Source: Apteryx mantelli
Lineage: Eukaryota; Chordata; Aves; Apterygiformes; Apterygidae
Direction of reading: 5' to 3'
NCBI RefSeq assembly: GCF_036417845.1
Contig: NC_089984.1
Span: forward strand, 5,704,001 to 5,768,000
DNA: 64,000 nucleotides
Position numbers and translations under genes: made by a program. Position 1 is the first letter of the stretch. The number at the start of each line of letters is the position of its first letter. Shown one piece after another: positions 1-14,700 of the stretch. The notes below the pieces were generated by a model. It made no database searches. It saw only the letters and a list, made by a program, of their open reading frames with translations, and was not told the DNA's origin.

Positions 1-3000
1 CGTATTGAGCGTGGCTTGCACTTCTGATCTCTGGGAGAATAAGAACATACTGTTAATTGAGCAGCCCAGAAGGTGGAAGTGAACCGTGATCTGCTGAGAG
101 TTTGAATTTGTTAAACATGTTTTAGTTGCCTCCAGCTCCAGGACATGGCAACAAGAGAGGAGCAGCTTTGAAGTCCTAGAGCAAGAAGTTGTGCTTCTTT
201 CTAAAATACAGGCATTATAGCAATGTCTTTAGTACTTAAATCATCTCCCGATCTCTCAGATTACAAGTAGCTGAAGATTACTCCCCTTGCCTTTCTAAAC
301 AAAGGTTTTCCAAATACAGACTTGTACCTCTATCAAGGAATTGCTTAGGGTTTACAGATGTACGATGGCATTTCGCCAGTCATCTCCTGGTACTTTAGGA
401 CCTCCCCGGTGCCTGACTTCAGATAATGAACATGCCAAGAGGCTGTTTTAAAATGCCTCTTCGTCCTTCCCTAAAGGCTAGTAACATTGGCTCTATCTGC
501 AGTAAAACTAAACATCAGCACCTATTTATTGATGAAAACCACTGCCAACTGGTATCAAAAAGTCTCTTCTAATAAACAGCATTTTACTCTCAAACTCTGC
601 CTGCAAGGCAACAGAATTTTAACCCTTAAAAGGTAATTTAACCTATGCATGTGCTGGAGCCAAGATTGAGATTCAAAAAGCAAGATCACACACTGTTTGA
701 AAACAGTAACAAGTTTAATAATTACTGAAGTAGAAGCCTGTTACAGCCGTTGTTTTGGTACCCGAGTCTAGATCAAGAGTCCTGGCTGTGAACAGGCTGT
801 GTCTCACCAAGCTTTATCCATGTACGGTTATATTTGCCAGCTGCAGAAAACTATTTGAGAAAAGTTATGCAGTCAGTGACCTTATCATTCGTTCTGCTGA
901 ACCACTGCCGCTAGCGGACTTGCCTGAACTGCACAAACATCGCAGCTACCGAGCAGATCCCTGCAGTATGCTCAATTTTGAATGCCTCACACATTAAAGC
1001 TGTAATTTCTGTCGTGCTCTAGAAGCTCTTCTTTTCTGCAGAGGCTCCTCCCGAGGAGCAGAAAGCTTTTTTTCTTCTTAAAAAAAATGTGCTATGCATT
1101 CAAAAATGCCAAAAGAAAACAGCAGTTTGCATGACAAAAAGGATGTAGAACATACCAGATTAAGGGCAGAGCAATGTTGAATCAGAGAATGAAAAAAATC
1201 AAACTGGAAATGATCTCTCAGTGCTCATGTAAGATGTATGCAAGTTCTGTTTATCGAAAAACAACAGAAATTCCCTGAGAACCTGCTTTCTTACATGTCC
1301 AAACTGCGTATGAGAAAGGTGGACTAAAACATGACATAAACCCACTGTGATTTTACTGACTTGAAGGAGCATACTGGTAAATACTCCTTGTGCTTATTAT
1401 AATTGCACAACTAATTAAACAGTTCACAAAGGTGAGCTTGTAGTAATGTATTAGACTACTAGGGGACCCGAGGCATAAGTCTGCATTGCTTTCTGTCCAG
1501 TACCGCGGGATTTCACAAACAGTACAGGAGGAAAAAAACACATAAACTATAACAGATGTTCGCTCAAGGACCGTAACCCCTTAGGCTCTAACCTGTTAAG
1601 TATAATTTTTTGGCTAACAAAACTGTCCAGGCGCAGCAGCTAATGAAAAGCCACTTTGTATAACTTATGCTTCATTCTATACGGAGGTATAATGAAATAA
1701 AATACGTAATTTTCTGTACTTTGACTAAAGCCTTCTTGCAACCACCTAGCACTGCTACACAGTTAAATCTTCCCCTCTAGCTTAGCTCTCCTCCCATCTG
1801 TCATTTCATTATTTCCCCTTTTTTCCCTTCGTCTTGGTTCTGTTCTTCACATGTTTTACTCCTACACTCCCCTCTGCATTCCTCGCGGCTTCAGGCAGGC
1901 CTGGGAGTAATCCTGCCCAAGGAAGACACCAAAGCACCACTGAGCCCCAGCAAACTCGGTGCGCTGGTAGCCACACTGGGGCATCCCCTCTCTGTGCACA
2001 TGCACACGGTAGTGATGGATCACACGGCTCCACCGAACCCGGCCAGCGCCAGAGGAGCTGTCATCAACCTTGAAATTTTAGGAATCGGAACAAACACCAA
2101 ATTTAAGAGGCTTCCAAGTTCAAGATAGGCAAAGGGGAGCCAGTTGACAAGAACATTTTTTCCAATATGAAGGTTTAGTTTCATGCCTATGTTATCCTTC
2201 TCACTATTAAAAAAGCATTCTGCTGTTATTGGAGTGAGCGACAGTGATACATCAGTGACTCACATTTCTGTGTATTTAGCTGGATTACACTTACAGGAAA
2301 ATCCCAGTGCAACTGCTGTGCAATTGTGTAAAATAAGTTTCACAGACCCCAACTTGCAGGCTGCTCCAGGAACACCAAAACAAGGTCCAAATCGCTTGGA
2401 CATGCTGGAAATTTTAGCAGGGCCTGTGATGTGCTCTGCTCTCAGGGAATTGGTGATATACCAACCAACTCCTAGATTCAAAACTCATGAGCTTCCCTAT
2501 ACAAAAAATTGCTTAATCCCAGCACTTTACAGAACTTTTACATGCCTTGCCTCAGATAGATGACAATGTTTCTGAAACGTATGTATATATAAAAAAATAT
2601 ATAAGAGCATACTTATTAAAAAGCAAAGAATCCCTTCTCTACATCAGGAAATTGAAATTGCGTAGAGTTTGTTTCCTCCTAGTGGAATAGTGTATTATTG
2701 CAATGCTGGCCTCCACCATTTGAAATTATCCATTAGGTTAACATTACTTGAACTGAACTTGCAGAAAATGCCTTATAATTTACATCTGTCTCCTTCTCAA
2801 GAATCCTGATCCTAGACACACTTGAATATTTGACCTTCAAACTACTTTGAAGAATTGGTAGTTTAATTTGCAAATATTTATTAGGAAGGTGAACAGGTTG
2901 AAAAATAATCGTGTAGAATAGAAATATAGTTTTGCTCTGGGACAGGTATCCTTCACTGCTGCAGCTATGAAGGTTTTATACCACATTTTCAAGTAAAAGT

Positions 3001-4830
3001 TTCAATCCGATGTGAAAACTGTACATTTACAGAAGAACTTCTTGATGGTTAAAACTTGACAGAGATCTAACCAATTCACTTTTTTGTTCTCGTGATTATT
3101 TGAGGAAAGCACTAAGGAACACAGATTTCAGAAAACACCATAGCAGGCAAGCACTCAGACCATCAGAGGATTATAAACTATTATGGTAATAAAAAGAAAA
3201 GTGTTCGCTGTGGTGCTCATCAAGATTTTTGGCAAGTTTGTTTGCTGAAACCCACGTATTTCTTTTCATTATCATGTTCAAACAGCTCACATATGAGTAA
3301 CAGGAACTTTAGGTACAGTACAGAAAACTGTACTTGAATCAAAACAAAATTTAACCACTTCACATCAACATTTATAAATGTGACATTTCTCCAAAACAAA
3401 GGGGATGTAAATAGCAGAGACTGCTTCTGAATCTTCGCCTCCCACGAACAAGAGCTCCTCATGGAAACCACTTCGCTCACCCTCAAACAGCAGGAAATGT
3501 TTTACTGGTGAATTCCAGGAAATAGTTTTATGACTTGGGAGACTCATCTGAAACTTCAGGATTTCAACTGTTAGAACATATATGTAAGTTGCAATGCGCT
3601 TTTATCCCTTCAACAGCAGCCAGACTTTGCTCACAGGAGAAGTATCAGAAGGAAAACCTAACCCAAGCACAGGCTTATGGATTATAGCAGCATTAGAGCA
3701 CAACGCTGCTTACAGTGCAACTCTTTCGAAAGAAACAGCACACCCATGAGATAACAGAGACATTACAACCTCAAGATTAAGATGAGCTCAAAAGTGTATT
3801 TGACAAAAATACAGAAACATCCAGTGTCATAGTCTAATAATACAGAAATAACTTGTTTTGGATAAAACCAACATTTTTGATAATTTAAGGTTAAAACAAT
3901 TTTCCATACATATCAGTATTTGGCCGAGTAAAAAAAAAAAAATCAAGTACCTTTACAGTCAAGACAGGAAGATAGAAACTACTTATATTTGATTGCAACT
4001 TTTTTCTAGTAGAGGTCTCCAAAAGACAGTAGTTGAGCCCCATATATTTCAGCTGCAAACCTTCTTCCCCCTACTTTTGTGCCACCTTCTCTATTTTCTG
4101 TGCTTTCTGCCAAAGTTCAGACCAGTCAGCCACAACCTCAGCCTCTGAATGTCCCACATCCAGGAGAACATGCAAAACACTTTCTTTGATCTCAACCAGT
4201 CATACCAATCCTGACCTTAAAAAAAAAAAAAAATCCTCTACTACCCCTATCATCTGGAAGGATCTTCAAGGGTTCAGCTTTAAATTTCAGCTTCTTGAAA
4301 GGCTTCTCCTCTAGCTCTGAGGTAGTCTCTCTCTCTCTCTCTCTCTCTCTCCCTGGATGCTGAGAACTCGGTCTTAAACAAGGTACAACTATGCTAGTAG
4401 ACTGGGTTTAATACACAACTGCCCTCTGCCACCCCACTCTTTGGATTTTGCTTTGTAGTTGTTTGTATGTTGATAAACCAAAGGTATTTAAGGAAATGTT
4501 ACGGCCATTTCACATTTGCGGTATGCGCAGCAGTGTTAGATGAGGCAGACAAGTGCCATACAAACGGAGGATGAGTCCTTGTCTCATCGTTCCTTTTCCC
4601 CTTTTTTTCTAGCCATCACTGAAGCATCTTCTTGCCCATTTTGGTTCTTTTGGTAAAATTAGCTGATCTACATCAACAGTTAGCCCAGGGAGGCAGGAAC
4701 TATTTAAGACACATAGAGCCTAAGGCCACTCGGTAAGAAAGGTGTGCCTCTTCCCTGCACAGAGGGAAGGGTCCTCCAGAACCAGCCAGAGCAAAGATGA
4801 AGCAAACAGTAATTGTGGTTGGGTTTTTTT
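1..4830. other. Non-coding stretch, no gene recognised
   Basis: No exon with a recognisable protein and good splice sites was found here on either strand. The longest open frame (2183-2563, plus) gives 126 residues resembling no family I know and has no exon-like context. The stretch is AT-rich, with short A/T runs and a TC microsatellite. It lies downstream of CISD1 (minus strand), so part of it could be a distal 3' UTR: hexamers reading AATAAA on the minus strand occur near 525-530 and 2875-2880. Otherwise I see nothing in it. Confidence 0.5.
4326..4351. repeat. (TC)13 microsatellite
   Basis: Thirteen uninterrupted TC units, seen directly. It lies downstream of CISD1 and is likely length-polymorphic. 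Confidence 0.95.
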
Positions 4831-4835
4831 TAGTT

Positions 4836-4846
4836 TTTATTTTATT
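4836..4846 (-). terminator. Candidate poly(A) signals for CISD1
   Basis: Two overlapping AATAAA hexamers read on the minus strand, about 890 nt past the CISD1 stop codon. They are the nearest canonical hexamers I found downstream of that stop, which would make 5732 down to about 4820 the 3' UTR. A GT-rich downstream element is not obvious, so the assignment is tentative. Confidence 0.4.
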
Positions 4847-5732
4847 TTTGGATTAATGCAGCATAGCCACCCCAAGAGAAGTGTCTTGTCGTCCAGGGAA
4901 GTTAGTTCCACTGCTAGGGATTGCAAGTGTAAGTAAGTTTCTAGCAGCAAAAGCCACCCTGCCACCTGCTGCCCACTACTCCTTCAAGCACTTTGTATCA
5001 TTCCCCTTTTATATTAAGCAAACTTTCCCAGACACCATCTTCTTAATCCTACTCTAAATACAGTTCCACAGTTTGGCTAATATGCTCTTGATACCATATG
5101 GTAGGTAGTAGGGTCAAGTTTCAACATTGCTGTAAGATCAAAGGTAAAGTTGCCCTTTAGCCCCATCTTGCCTTGTTCATGGTTAACTATTTTAAATTTG
5201 TTCTTTCACAGAAGCAACACAGAACAGTAGTCTGACAGAAAAAAACTTGACACTTGCAGAAAATGTAGTGTAATCACAAGCTAAATTGCATTTTGGCACC
5301 ATGATTTCTTTCCTTTTCAGTAGAAGCCTATCTGCACCTGTGACTTTCAAACCTCTCAATATTTTTAAGATCTACCTTCTGAATACACTTGCTACTGAAC
5401 CGCCTCAAAGTAGTACACAGGTATTTGAAAATAATTTAACAAATTTTCTGCACATCGGCTGAAGTACATTCTATCTGTCATTTTAGTTTCATACCTAATG
5501 AAAGGGTACACATACTTCACAGGACAAAAAATTTAAACCATGACTATTTAGTAAATTATACATTGTAGTGATTAAAACAAGACACACCAGAAAAAATACA
5601 CACGCTGAAGCCTGATGTATATACTACACTGGGAAGTCTTCAGTGACATGACAAAGAATTGTGGTTTTCCCCCCAATTACAAGTGAGCAGAGGATTTGTC
5701 AGACATTCATTTTGTAGCTTCCACTGTCCACT

Positions 5733-8700
5733 CTACGCCTCCTTCCTCTTGATGATCAGAGGTCCAACATTGTCACCAGTTTCATCGTTGTGCTTTGTGT
5801 GAGAGCCATCACACAGGGGGAACTGAAAAGAGAAAGAACACGATACAGCTTAAGTATACCCAGAGTCATAATCAAGAGCCAAGGCTGAATGGTCTTAGAG
5901 TATCTCCTCAAAAGCCATTGTGACCATAGATCACAAATTTTGCACTGGCATTTGAGGTCTCCCTGAATTTTGGCTGCACACTAGTTTTGCTCACATGAGC
6001 ACAGCAGATGAGGCTTGTTATTAAAAAAAGGAACTCAGTTTGGTGTTCTAGTCTCAAGCCACCACTAGGAAAATGAAGCCCAAACTGGCCTTCAGCTGTA
6101 ACCTACTTGGAGTATCTAACTCTCAACCTCACCCCACACTCCGTTTTCCTGGGCAAGAGCCACAGAGTTGAACGTAGTTACAGAAGGTAGGTGGGGAGAG
6201 GAAGAGATTTAAGAGTTCCTCAGCTGAATTTTCTTCCTGGTTTTCTCTAGCATGTGAAGAGAAAAGGACTGCTTCCCTAGGTCATCTCTTATTAAGGAGG
6301 GACGCCAAAAGACTAGTTCTGCACGCAGACAGCTAGACTGGCAAGCCGTCTTTACTTCATCCTGACACAACTAGCTTATCTCATTGACGCAGAGGTCCCT
6401 TTGCACAAGCTGGATTCTACATTAGGATTTTGACCTGCTAATGAAAATAAACCACACCTCCATCTGGCATGGTTATTCATCAGGGGCTTTTAAGGGTAGC
6501 ACTGAGAAAGTAGTTTGAAGTGTTTGTTCCATAAAAAACTAGAACGGCCTGGTCAGAGCAAGACCCAGAGGGACTCTCCTTTAGCCAGCAATAACTGCTC
6601 AGGTCCTGGACTGCTCACAACTGCTCTGCTCCTGGGCAGCTGTTTTCATCTGCAAGAGCCAAAGAACATTCTGTGAAGCAACAAGAGTTAGGTCAGACCC
6701 CATCCCTTCTCCACGATGGGTTTTCAGGGCTAAGCCTATATTGTAGAGGGAACTCTGGAGATCAGCCCAGAAGTCACGCACCAGTGTTTTGCAGTCAATT
6801 TCTATTTTGTTCACTTCAAAGTAACTGGAATCAAACTTAGGCATTATTCAGCTTGAGCCTTTACAACAGCAATATCCCCTTTACATTACAGTCACAATCA
6901 AACCATCCTCAACATCGCATTGATCCTAGTGTCCATGGCTCAGTCCTAGCCCTTGAATAAAATTAACATCCTTAACAGCCATGCATGGTTACAGTAAAAG
7001 ATCTCAAAATAATGCAGGAAAATAGCATGAAAACAACATACTTGTAAAAAAGAAAATTCCAGAGTTCTAAAGATAAAGCCACATGCCCTGTTGGGTAGTT
7101 TTTTTTTTTAATTAAATTTTATTTTTTTTACTGAGGGGCAAGGCAGGGAGGTCTGTTTTTCACAGTTAAAAATGTCAAAAAATCATGCTATGAATGGCAG
7201 GTGAAGTTTCCAAATAAAGAACCCCCTGAATTTGGAGAATACTCGCATATGCTGAATCATGCAGGAACTTTATCATCAAACCAGTCATTTGCAACTCAAT
7301 GACTAGGCACTGACAGATACTTGGCAAAAATTAGAGCGAACAAGAACATATGTTCATGCGACACTGATCGGCTTCCACCCAGACATTTCTGGACCAGTTA
7401 TTTTTCCATGCAACACCACAGTCCATCACTCTTTCCCGAACTCCAACCCAGCTTCCATCAGACATGTAACATTTCACATGCTCCAAGGATGCAGGCTCAA
7501 GGTCCAACTACAACATCCTCGCTTCAAGTTTGCAAGTGACAAAAATGGTGGAATTCATAGTCTTTAGACAGCATCAAGGCATCTTTAATAGCTACCAACT
7601 CGGACTGCCCTTAACGCATCCTCTGGCCTGGCTGGTCACTAAACCACCAGCCTCCTGAGGCTGAGATACTAGACTTCAATTTCCCTTAGAAAAGAGTATT
7701 CCCTACCCTTCTCCAGAGCACCCTCTTGGTCACCTTCAAGACCAGGTACTGAATTAGGTGGATCCTCAGACTGACACACGTTCATCCTCGCTGAAAATAA
7801 AGAGAGCTAGCAACAGTAGTCAAAGCATGGTATGGCTCAAGGGAAATGTGCGCTAACACCCTGGAAAGCTCAGCTTATTTCCCTTGACACTGAACAAGGT
7901 TCAGATTCTCTACCATTGTTCCTTATGTTCTGTAGCAGTATTCCTCAACCCATGGAATAGGGACAAATACTGCTCTGGAAGACAGAGATTGCAGGTTACT
8001 GCAAAAAACAAATTTAGAAGAAATTTTCCCACATCACAGGCATAAAAGTGCAGAAGAGTAGGAAAATGCATGTTCTAACTTCACATTAAGATTCGTTTTT
8101 AAGACAAAATTCTTGCCGCCTCTGGTAATAGGTAGCTTTGACCACTGAGTTTTTCCACAAAATGTGACAAGCATTGCTATAAAGTCCCTGCAGAGCACAA
8201 CACCAAAGAGGAAAGGACCATTTAAAGAACCACCTACCACCTACTTTAGCAGACAGAAAATTACATCCCATCTTATCTGAAGATGCTATGTCTTTGCTTG
8301 TTTGTTGCTTTTTTTTTTTAAACACATGCACTCTAAAAACAGTGAAGTAAACATTAGAAATTTGGCCAGCACAAACTTAAAAAAACCCTTTACATTATAC
8401 TATTTTAGAAACAGCAACTGAAAATAACCCTGTTAATTTTCCAAGAGCTACGCTGGAATAGTCCAACTAGCATAGAACTGTTTTGTTATTCCTGGTACAG
8501 GAGGAACACCAGGCAAAGCCAGCTGGAGTACACTGCCACTATACACAGAAATATCCGATGCTTCACAAAGCCACAGGTTCCATTAACAGCCTCCGTGCCT
8601 CAGGTCAGGCTAAATCTCGTCAGAAGTGCTCACACACTCGAACGAGATGAAGTTTCTTCTAACCTGTACATGAAGTAGAGATCCCCACACACCGCTTTTA

Positions 8701-11700
8701 TTTAACAAAAGAGCAGTGGGTGCTTATTGCCACTGAAGTAACAGTAATTTCCTGCCTTGAAAGTGCACAGATTCTATCATTTTACCACCACGTAAACATT
8801 ATCTTGCAGATTTTAACAGGATCTTGGTTTAAGTACTGTAAGAAACAAATAATGCCAGCAAAGTATAACCAAAGATGACAAGCATGTGAAAATGAAGTAT
8901 GTCTCTGTCTTTTATTACCGCTTGGCAATAAGAGAACATGGGAAGAAGCACGCACACGATCTTAAAGATCATGCTATCCACCATACAAGGTCAACTGATC
9001 AGCGCAAGGGGAAGACAGTGATACTGGAAACTGCAGTCTTTGAAGCAGAACACGCCGATTAAAATACTCATTACTAAGCATTAGTAGAAGAAAACAAATG
9101 CCTTTGAATTTTTCCACTGAGCTCTTTAATGCCTTTACAAGACCTTTCAGATTAGAGCTCCAAGAACAGGCTCATTATAAGGTGGTCCCTGTCTGCTTCC
9201 TTTTAGTGTTTGATTACAGGGGCCTAGCTCAGCAGGACAGTATGTTCCTAAACTGACAACACCCCTTCAATATATGCCAAAATGTATTTCATAAGATTTG
9301 TTTTTCAGAAAAAAGATAGTATCAAACAATAGTTAGAATAATGGCAGGAGTTGCAATGCAACTAATAAAACCAGACACTATTTCCATTCCTGTTTTCTAA
9401 AGAAAGAAGCCAGAAGTGTAAATACTAAGGTACAAGTTAGGATTTTTCTGGCAGAAGCACTGAAGGAGGTGCCTACAGTATTTCTACCCGATTTCAGATA
9501 CCACCACTGCAGATAACTAAAGCAGCTTTCCCCCTCTCCCCACCTTTTTTCCTGAAGCTGTAACACTCATGGCAGCTTCCAATGCTAGGATTTTGATTCT
9601 CAGTTGAGATTTACGTTGAAAATTTAGAAGCAATGCTGCCATACGCATGCTACTGCACGACACCTGCATGCTGGACAGCCATCAGCACTACGTGTAAATG
9701 CACACACATCCCTATAATACGCAATATATACATATACAAATATGTAATTTAGTCCATGGTACACACTGTGGCCAAGGAGAAAAGAAAAAAATCTCATTTG
9801 CAATTTAGACTCCAGACAGAGCGTAGATTACAAGCCAGCGTCTCACAGGACTATTTCAGAATCAAGTCATGATGCTGTCAGACTGTCAGTAGTGCTGTTA
9901 ATTTTTTTTCCAACTCCCTCTCTTTCCCTTCAGGTAATGAAGGCAGATCTGATAACAGCAAGGACTGAAAGTTACAGTACCCAGAGAACTACGCACAGCG
10001 TGGCCTGATTAGACCAGTCTCTAAGGCACAGGAAGTATAGTATTTAGCTCACTAACGGGGAGATAACCAGGTTTCAAGGCTGTTGGTCTCGGTTATCTGG
10101 CTTTGAAGGTTTGCAATATCTCAGCCTCCACGCATTAGCATCTCAGCTTCAAACGTGGCTTTTAAACGTGTGACAGCTGTAAACTGACCAGACTACTCGC
10201 GCAGTCTGCTCTCTCTCATTATGCACCCCAGATCTATCACACATCATATAGATCTCGGTGACCTCCGACGTCTCACATCTGTACCTCAGATCTAAAACCG
10301 ATCTTATGGTGTTACCTGAAAGGCTAGATGCTATGTTTACCAATAATTTTGGGCAGCCCAGCTTTAGAGGCAAGGGAGTTGGACCTATGTCTGGATATAG
10401 GCAGGATTCTTAATTTCTCAAAAATAGAGTCTAAAGTATGGCAGTGCTATTTCACTAGCTTTTCTTTAGAATTATGCATAATTATACAATTACGAGTTGC
10501 AAAGGCACAAATGCATTAAGCCCATCTTTCGAGATCCTTCAAAAGCTTTTAATTTACAGGGTTTTCATTTGTTTGTTTTTAAGATTATCTGCATCAACAC
10601 TGGGAACAATTCATTGCTGTACTTGTGTGGCAAAAGGTAGCTATTTACAATACACAGCAATACAACAATAAATTTTGGACAAAAAGCCCAATACCATCAT
10701 AACACTATCTGCACAGGTCAAGGCTACGTTTCACTGCAGCACAGTTTAGGTGAAGAGAAGTTAGTCTTCTCTAAACACAGCAGTTTGAAAATAGTTTTGT
10801 TAAAAGATGCATGCACATCAACAAAATTAAGGCATTAATTCTTCTCTTACCTTCTTAGACCTCCAGCAACGACAGTACACAGCCTTGTCTCCCAGATCTT
10901 CCATATCAAATGCATGGACTACCTTGGGGTTATCCTTCTGGATATGGAGATTGACCATGGCTTTGCAGCATTTGTCTTTAGAGAGAAATTTTCTGTAAGC
11001 TAGATACCCAACAGCAGCTGCTCCAGCAGCTAAGGAGACTGCAGCAACCCATTCAACTAGAGCAAAAGAAGAAAAGACAGACTGTCAGTTTCTTGACCAT
11101 AATATTTTGTTCAACTTACTTGAAGCAGATGTCTCCATGCTTGTGGCAACACTTCTACTTTCCAAAAGACCCTTCTGTTCTGTAGCAGAAATGTAATATT
11201 TTAGAACTAGAATATTTTCTCCTGACGCTCATCCATGTAACCTACTCCTTTCTACTGAACAGAGCTCTCCTTCACCCCCAATCCCTTCTATACAAGGGCT
11301 AGGATTAACATGGCACTTTTATTTCCCCCCTTTTCCTTCAGGAGCCTGTGCCATCAATGCCAGTGGTACATCGTTCGCAAGGTCAGCCCATTAAAACAGC
11401 TGTGAGCAGCAAGAAAACCTGTTGTTTGTTTTTGTTGCAGGAAAGTCACTAGAGAAGAACACTTAGCATCAACAGCGTAAACAGGATTCCTCCAGGGTAC
11501 TGGTACTGAACTAGCTTTTCATATAATGCATGTCGTAACTAAAAAAAAGTTAACAGGTGTTTGGCAATGGGGAAATTATTTAATATATTACCACTTCAGA
11601 AGAGAAACAAAAGCTAGCTTAGATTAAATCCCTGCTGTGGTGTACAGGAAAGAACAGGGATCCAAGAGGATTATATTTAACAATAACTGCACAAGTTTGT

Positions 11701-14700
11701 TTTAACTGGATTAGGCCCCGACTCTTTGAAAGACAACTTGCATTTTAAAAGCCTCTTTCTACCCCCCCCCCCCCGCCTCACTTTTTCCACTGGCCAACAG
11801 TTCTCTCTAAATCTTTGCAGTCTCTCTCACTTGGTAGCATTTCCTTTGCTGCAAGGAGGATTTTCCTGCTTCTTCAGCCTCTATTGTTTTCTCTCTGCAC
11901 CATGAAAATACCCCGGACTGGGGCCCAACTGTCACCGAGTTCTGGTTGCCGTAACGGCCGCGGCCCTTTCTGCTCAAAGCGGCTCCCTCCACAGAAAGCC
12001 AGGGGAGTAAACCCGGCATTGCCTTCTTCACTTCTCAACCACCGCTTCTGCTCACAGATGTACTCCTGATGTGTACATACGAGTTCAGCCGACTCCACAA
12101 TAATTCCGAAGGGAATTTAAGTTTTAGAGTATTTATACTACTTTAGAAAACTCAGTCTCCAGTTGGGAACTTCAATCTTAGCCTTCAATGTCTGCACTGG
12201 ATTAGAGAGACACCAAGCCAAATGGTATCTCTGGAGCCAGAGTCATTACTACATTAATTCCAACTCTGAAGGACAAAAACAAAAAGCCTTTGCTAGTTCT
12301 TGCTACTTTCCACAGCTAACTGACCTGCAGTTATCGTCACTGTGAACTTCCACAAACAGGACCAGGGAGGTTGTCTGCCTTGTCCCAGAGTTCTTTCTAA
12401 AATCCATACCAAGTTCTTTCCTCATCTAAAACATCACGTTAGCGAATATGCATTGTGCTGATCTACGAGTGTCTGGATTTAGCAATATGTGGAAGTAGAC
12501 AAATGCCTGCAGGACAAATACAGCCCCGTAAGATCAGGGAAGAGAGATGGGAAGTTCTTGGATAAGTGTCTTACTAAGGGAGTAGCAGATGCAGAACTTC
12601 TTCAAAGTTCATTTTCTTAGTAAATGAAGCAGAAGAGACCTAAGTATGCTGAGAAGCCCCCTGCAACTGTGTGACAAATCATCCCTCTAATAATAGGGTG
12701 ATGTTAAAGATGCTTAATGCACCTTAATACCAAACAATTTAGGGCATGTTTTCCTATTCCCAAGCTCCTTAAAACAATAAAAGCACCTGAGAAGGTATTA
12801 TGAATTCAGTGTTGCTATACCCGTCTAGTGAGTTCTCACCTCTTAATCTCCCCATTACAAACTAGCAAGATTAATGCATTCATTGCAATAATGTAGGGTA
12901 GGAAGCGAGGAGATGAGATTACAAAAAGAGTCTATGAAAGTCTGCTTTAATTTAGCAAAACAGTCCAAACTGATCCAAAGAATATCCACAGCTTCAATCA
13001 GAGGCAGCGGGTCTCTCCCAATGGAAGTCACTGCAGACACTTTGCAACACTCTTTCCCCCTCTTGCTGGGACTCTGCTCCTTGAGGACCCTTCCACAAGC
13101 ACAAGCAGAACAGGACTATGAAGGGGAAGAGGTACTCAACCGGTTCAGGGACAAGCGAGGTCTGGCAAGTTTGAAGTGATTTCTCACAAAATTTAAAGTG
13201 CAGGTACAACAGTGGCAGGCAAAGGTAGCCATGAGACAGAGGTATTGCCCATACCGGGAATTTCAGAAAAGGAGCAGCCACAAGGATTGCCCAAGCCACT
13301 GCTTTATGCATTGCCAATGGATCAAGTCTTAATTATCACTTTTAACCAGCTGAGAGGACACTGTTAGACTAGAACCATTCTCTTTAGGAAACCAAGGAGA
13401 GAGAATAACTTTAATGAAGCCGAGAGATGACTCTTAGAACTGAACCAGCCTTTAAGTTGTCAAGGAAGCCAATCTTGTGTTGCATATATCCAAAAGAAAA
13501 GTGTAGATCAGTTTAAGAAACCACCAGAGAAAGATTTTGATGATAAAAACACTTCTATGACTAGCAGCATGAGCCAGGACATCTGTACTAAAATTCACTA
13601 GCCTTCTAATATGTGCAGAAAGAGCTGTTCTGCACATCTGCTGCAAACTCCTATCCCTTTGATCATCCCTCAGCCACCTACCAAATAACCACGCACAGCA
13701 CATTCAATTCAACAAGCAGAGATCTTTAAATCAACTATCACCTTATATATCAATTATTCTTTACTTCTCTTTCTGAGGCCCAGGTTCATTTCACACCAGG
13801 GAGACTGTGTATATATAAACATACAGCTTAATACATTTTTTCCTTATATCAGGTCATAGTGACTTTTTTGCTAAATTAACTTTTTATTTGCTTCTCTGGA
13901 GCTGTATCAGGGCAGGAAATACATGAAACACAAATATTTAAAGTAGCCTATTCATTAAACTTCAGCATTGACTTAATAATTTGAATTTATGAAAGCCATT
14001 TCAATTTAACAAATGAACTCTCTCTCTTATAATCGTTACTGCCCTGCAAAGTTTCAGAGGTAATGAGTCTTGCCGTAGACTATTGTGTTGGTTCACAAAT
14101 AGATATTTGGAAAAAGCTGGAACACCCATTTCACATTTCAAACTAAATTAACCATAAAATTGCATTTGTGACAGGTAACACTTCAGTGGTTTTTTTAAAA
14201 TACTTTAAACTCTGCTTCAAAAGGCCTCTGGCATGAATTCTACAGTTTGCTGCCAAACTCAAGGTCAGATGTGTTACTTGAAGAGGCTTATTTCAACAGT
14301 GACATTGATGTGGAATGTGAAGTGGGTTTTTTTTTTGTTTGTTTTTAAGAGCAACTTATGAAGAGATCATTAAACAAATCCGTAACTCTGTTATGGCACC
14401 AAAACACAACGTGACAAGTCTCTACAAGACAAAGGCGTATGTAACATAGCAGAAAACTTGTTTCAACGTTGTTTGCACAGTGCAATGGAAAAAAGGGTGG
14501 GCTAAAACTTCAGAAGAATGGGAAGTCCAAACATCGCAATCCCAGGAGAGTGGACAGTGTAAACAAACACAAAGCGAGAAAAGCAGCAAGCTGGTGATGG
14601 CCATTTATTTTCTTCTCCATTCTTGGGGCATATTCTAACGCACAAGATATCTGGGTCCCCGCGTTTCTCCTTCCTTCTCCGCCTAAGGAGACAGAAAATT

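Noticed and set aside
2183-2563. 126-residue open frame, the longest at the left end
   Set aside because: Its translation resembles no family I know, and it has no promoter, splice or poly(A) context; at this base composition such a frame can arise by chance.
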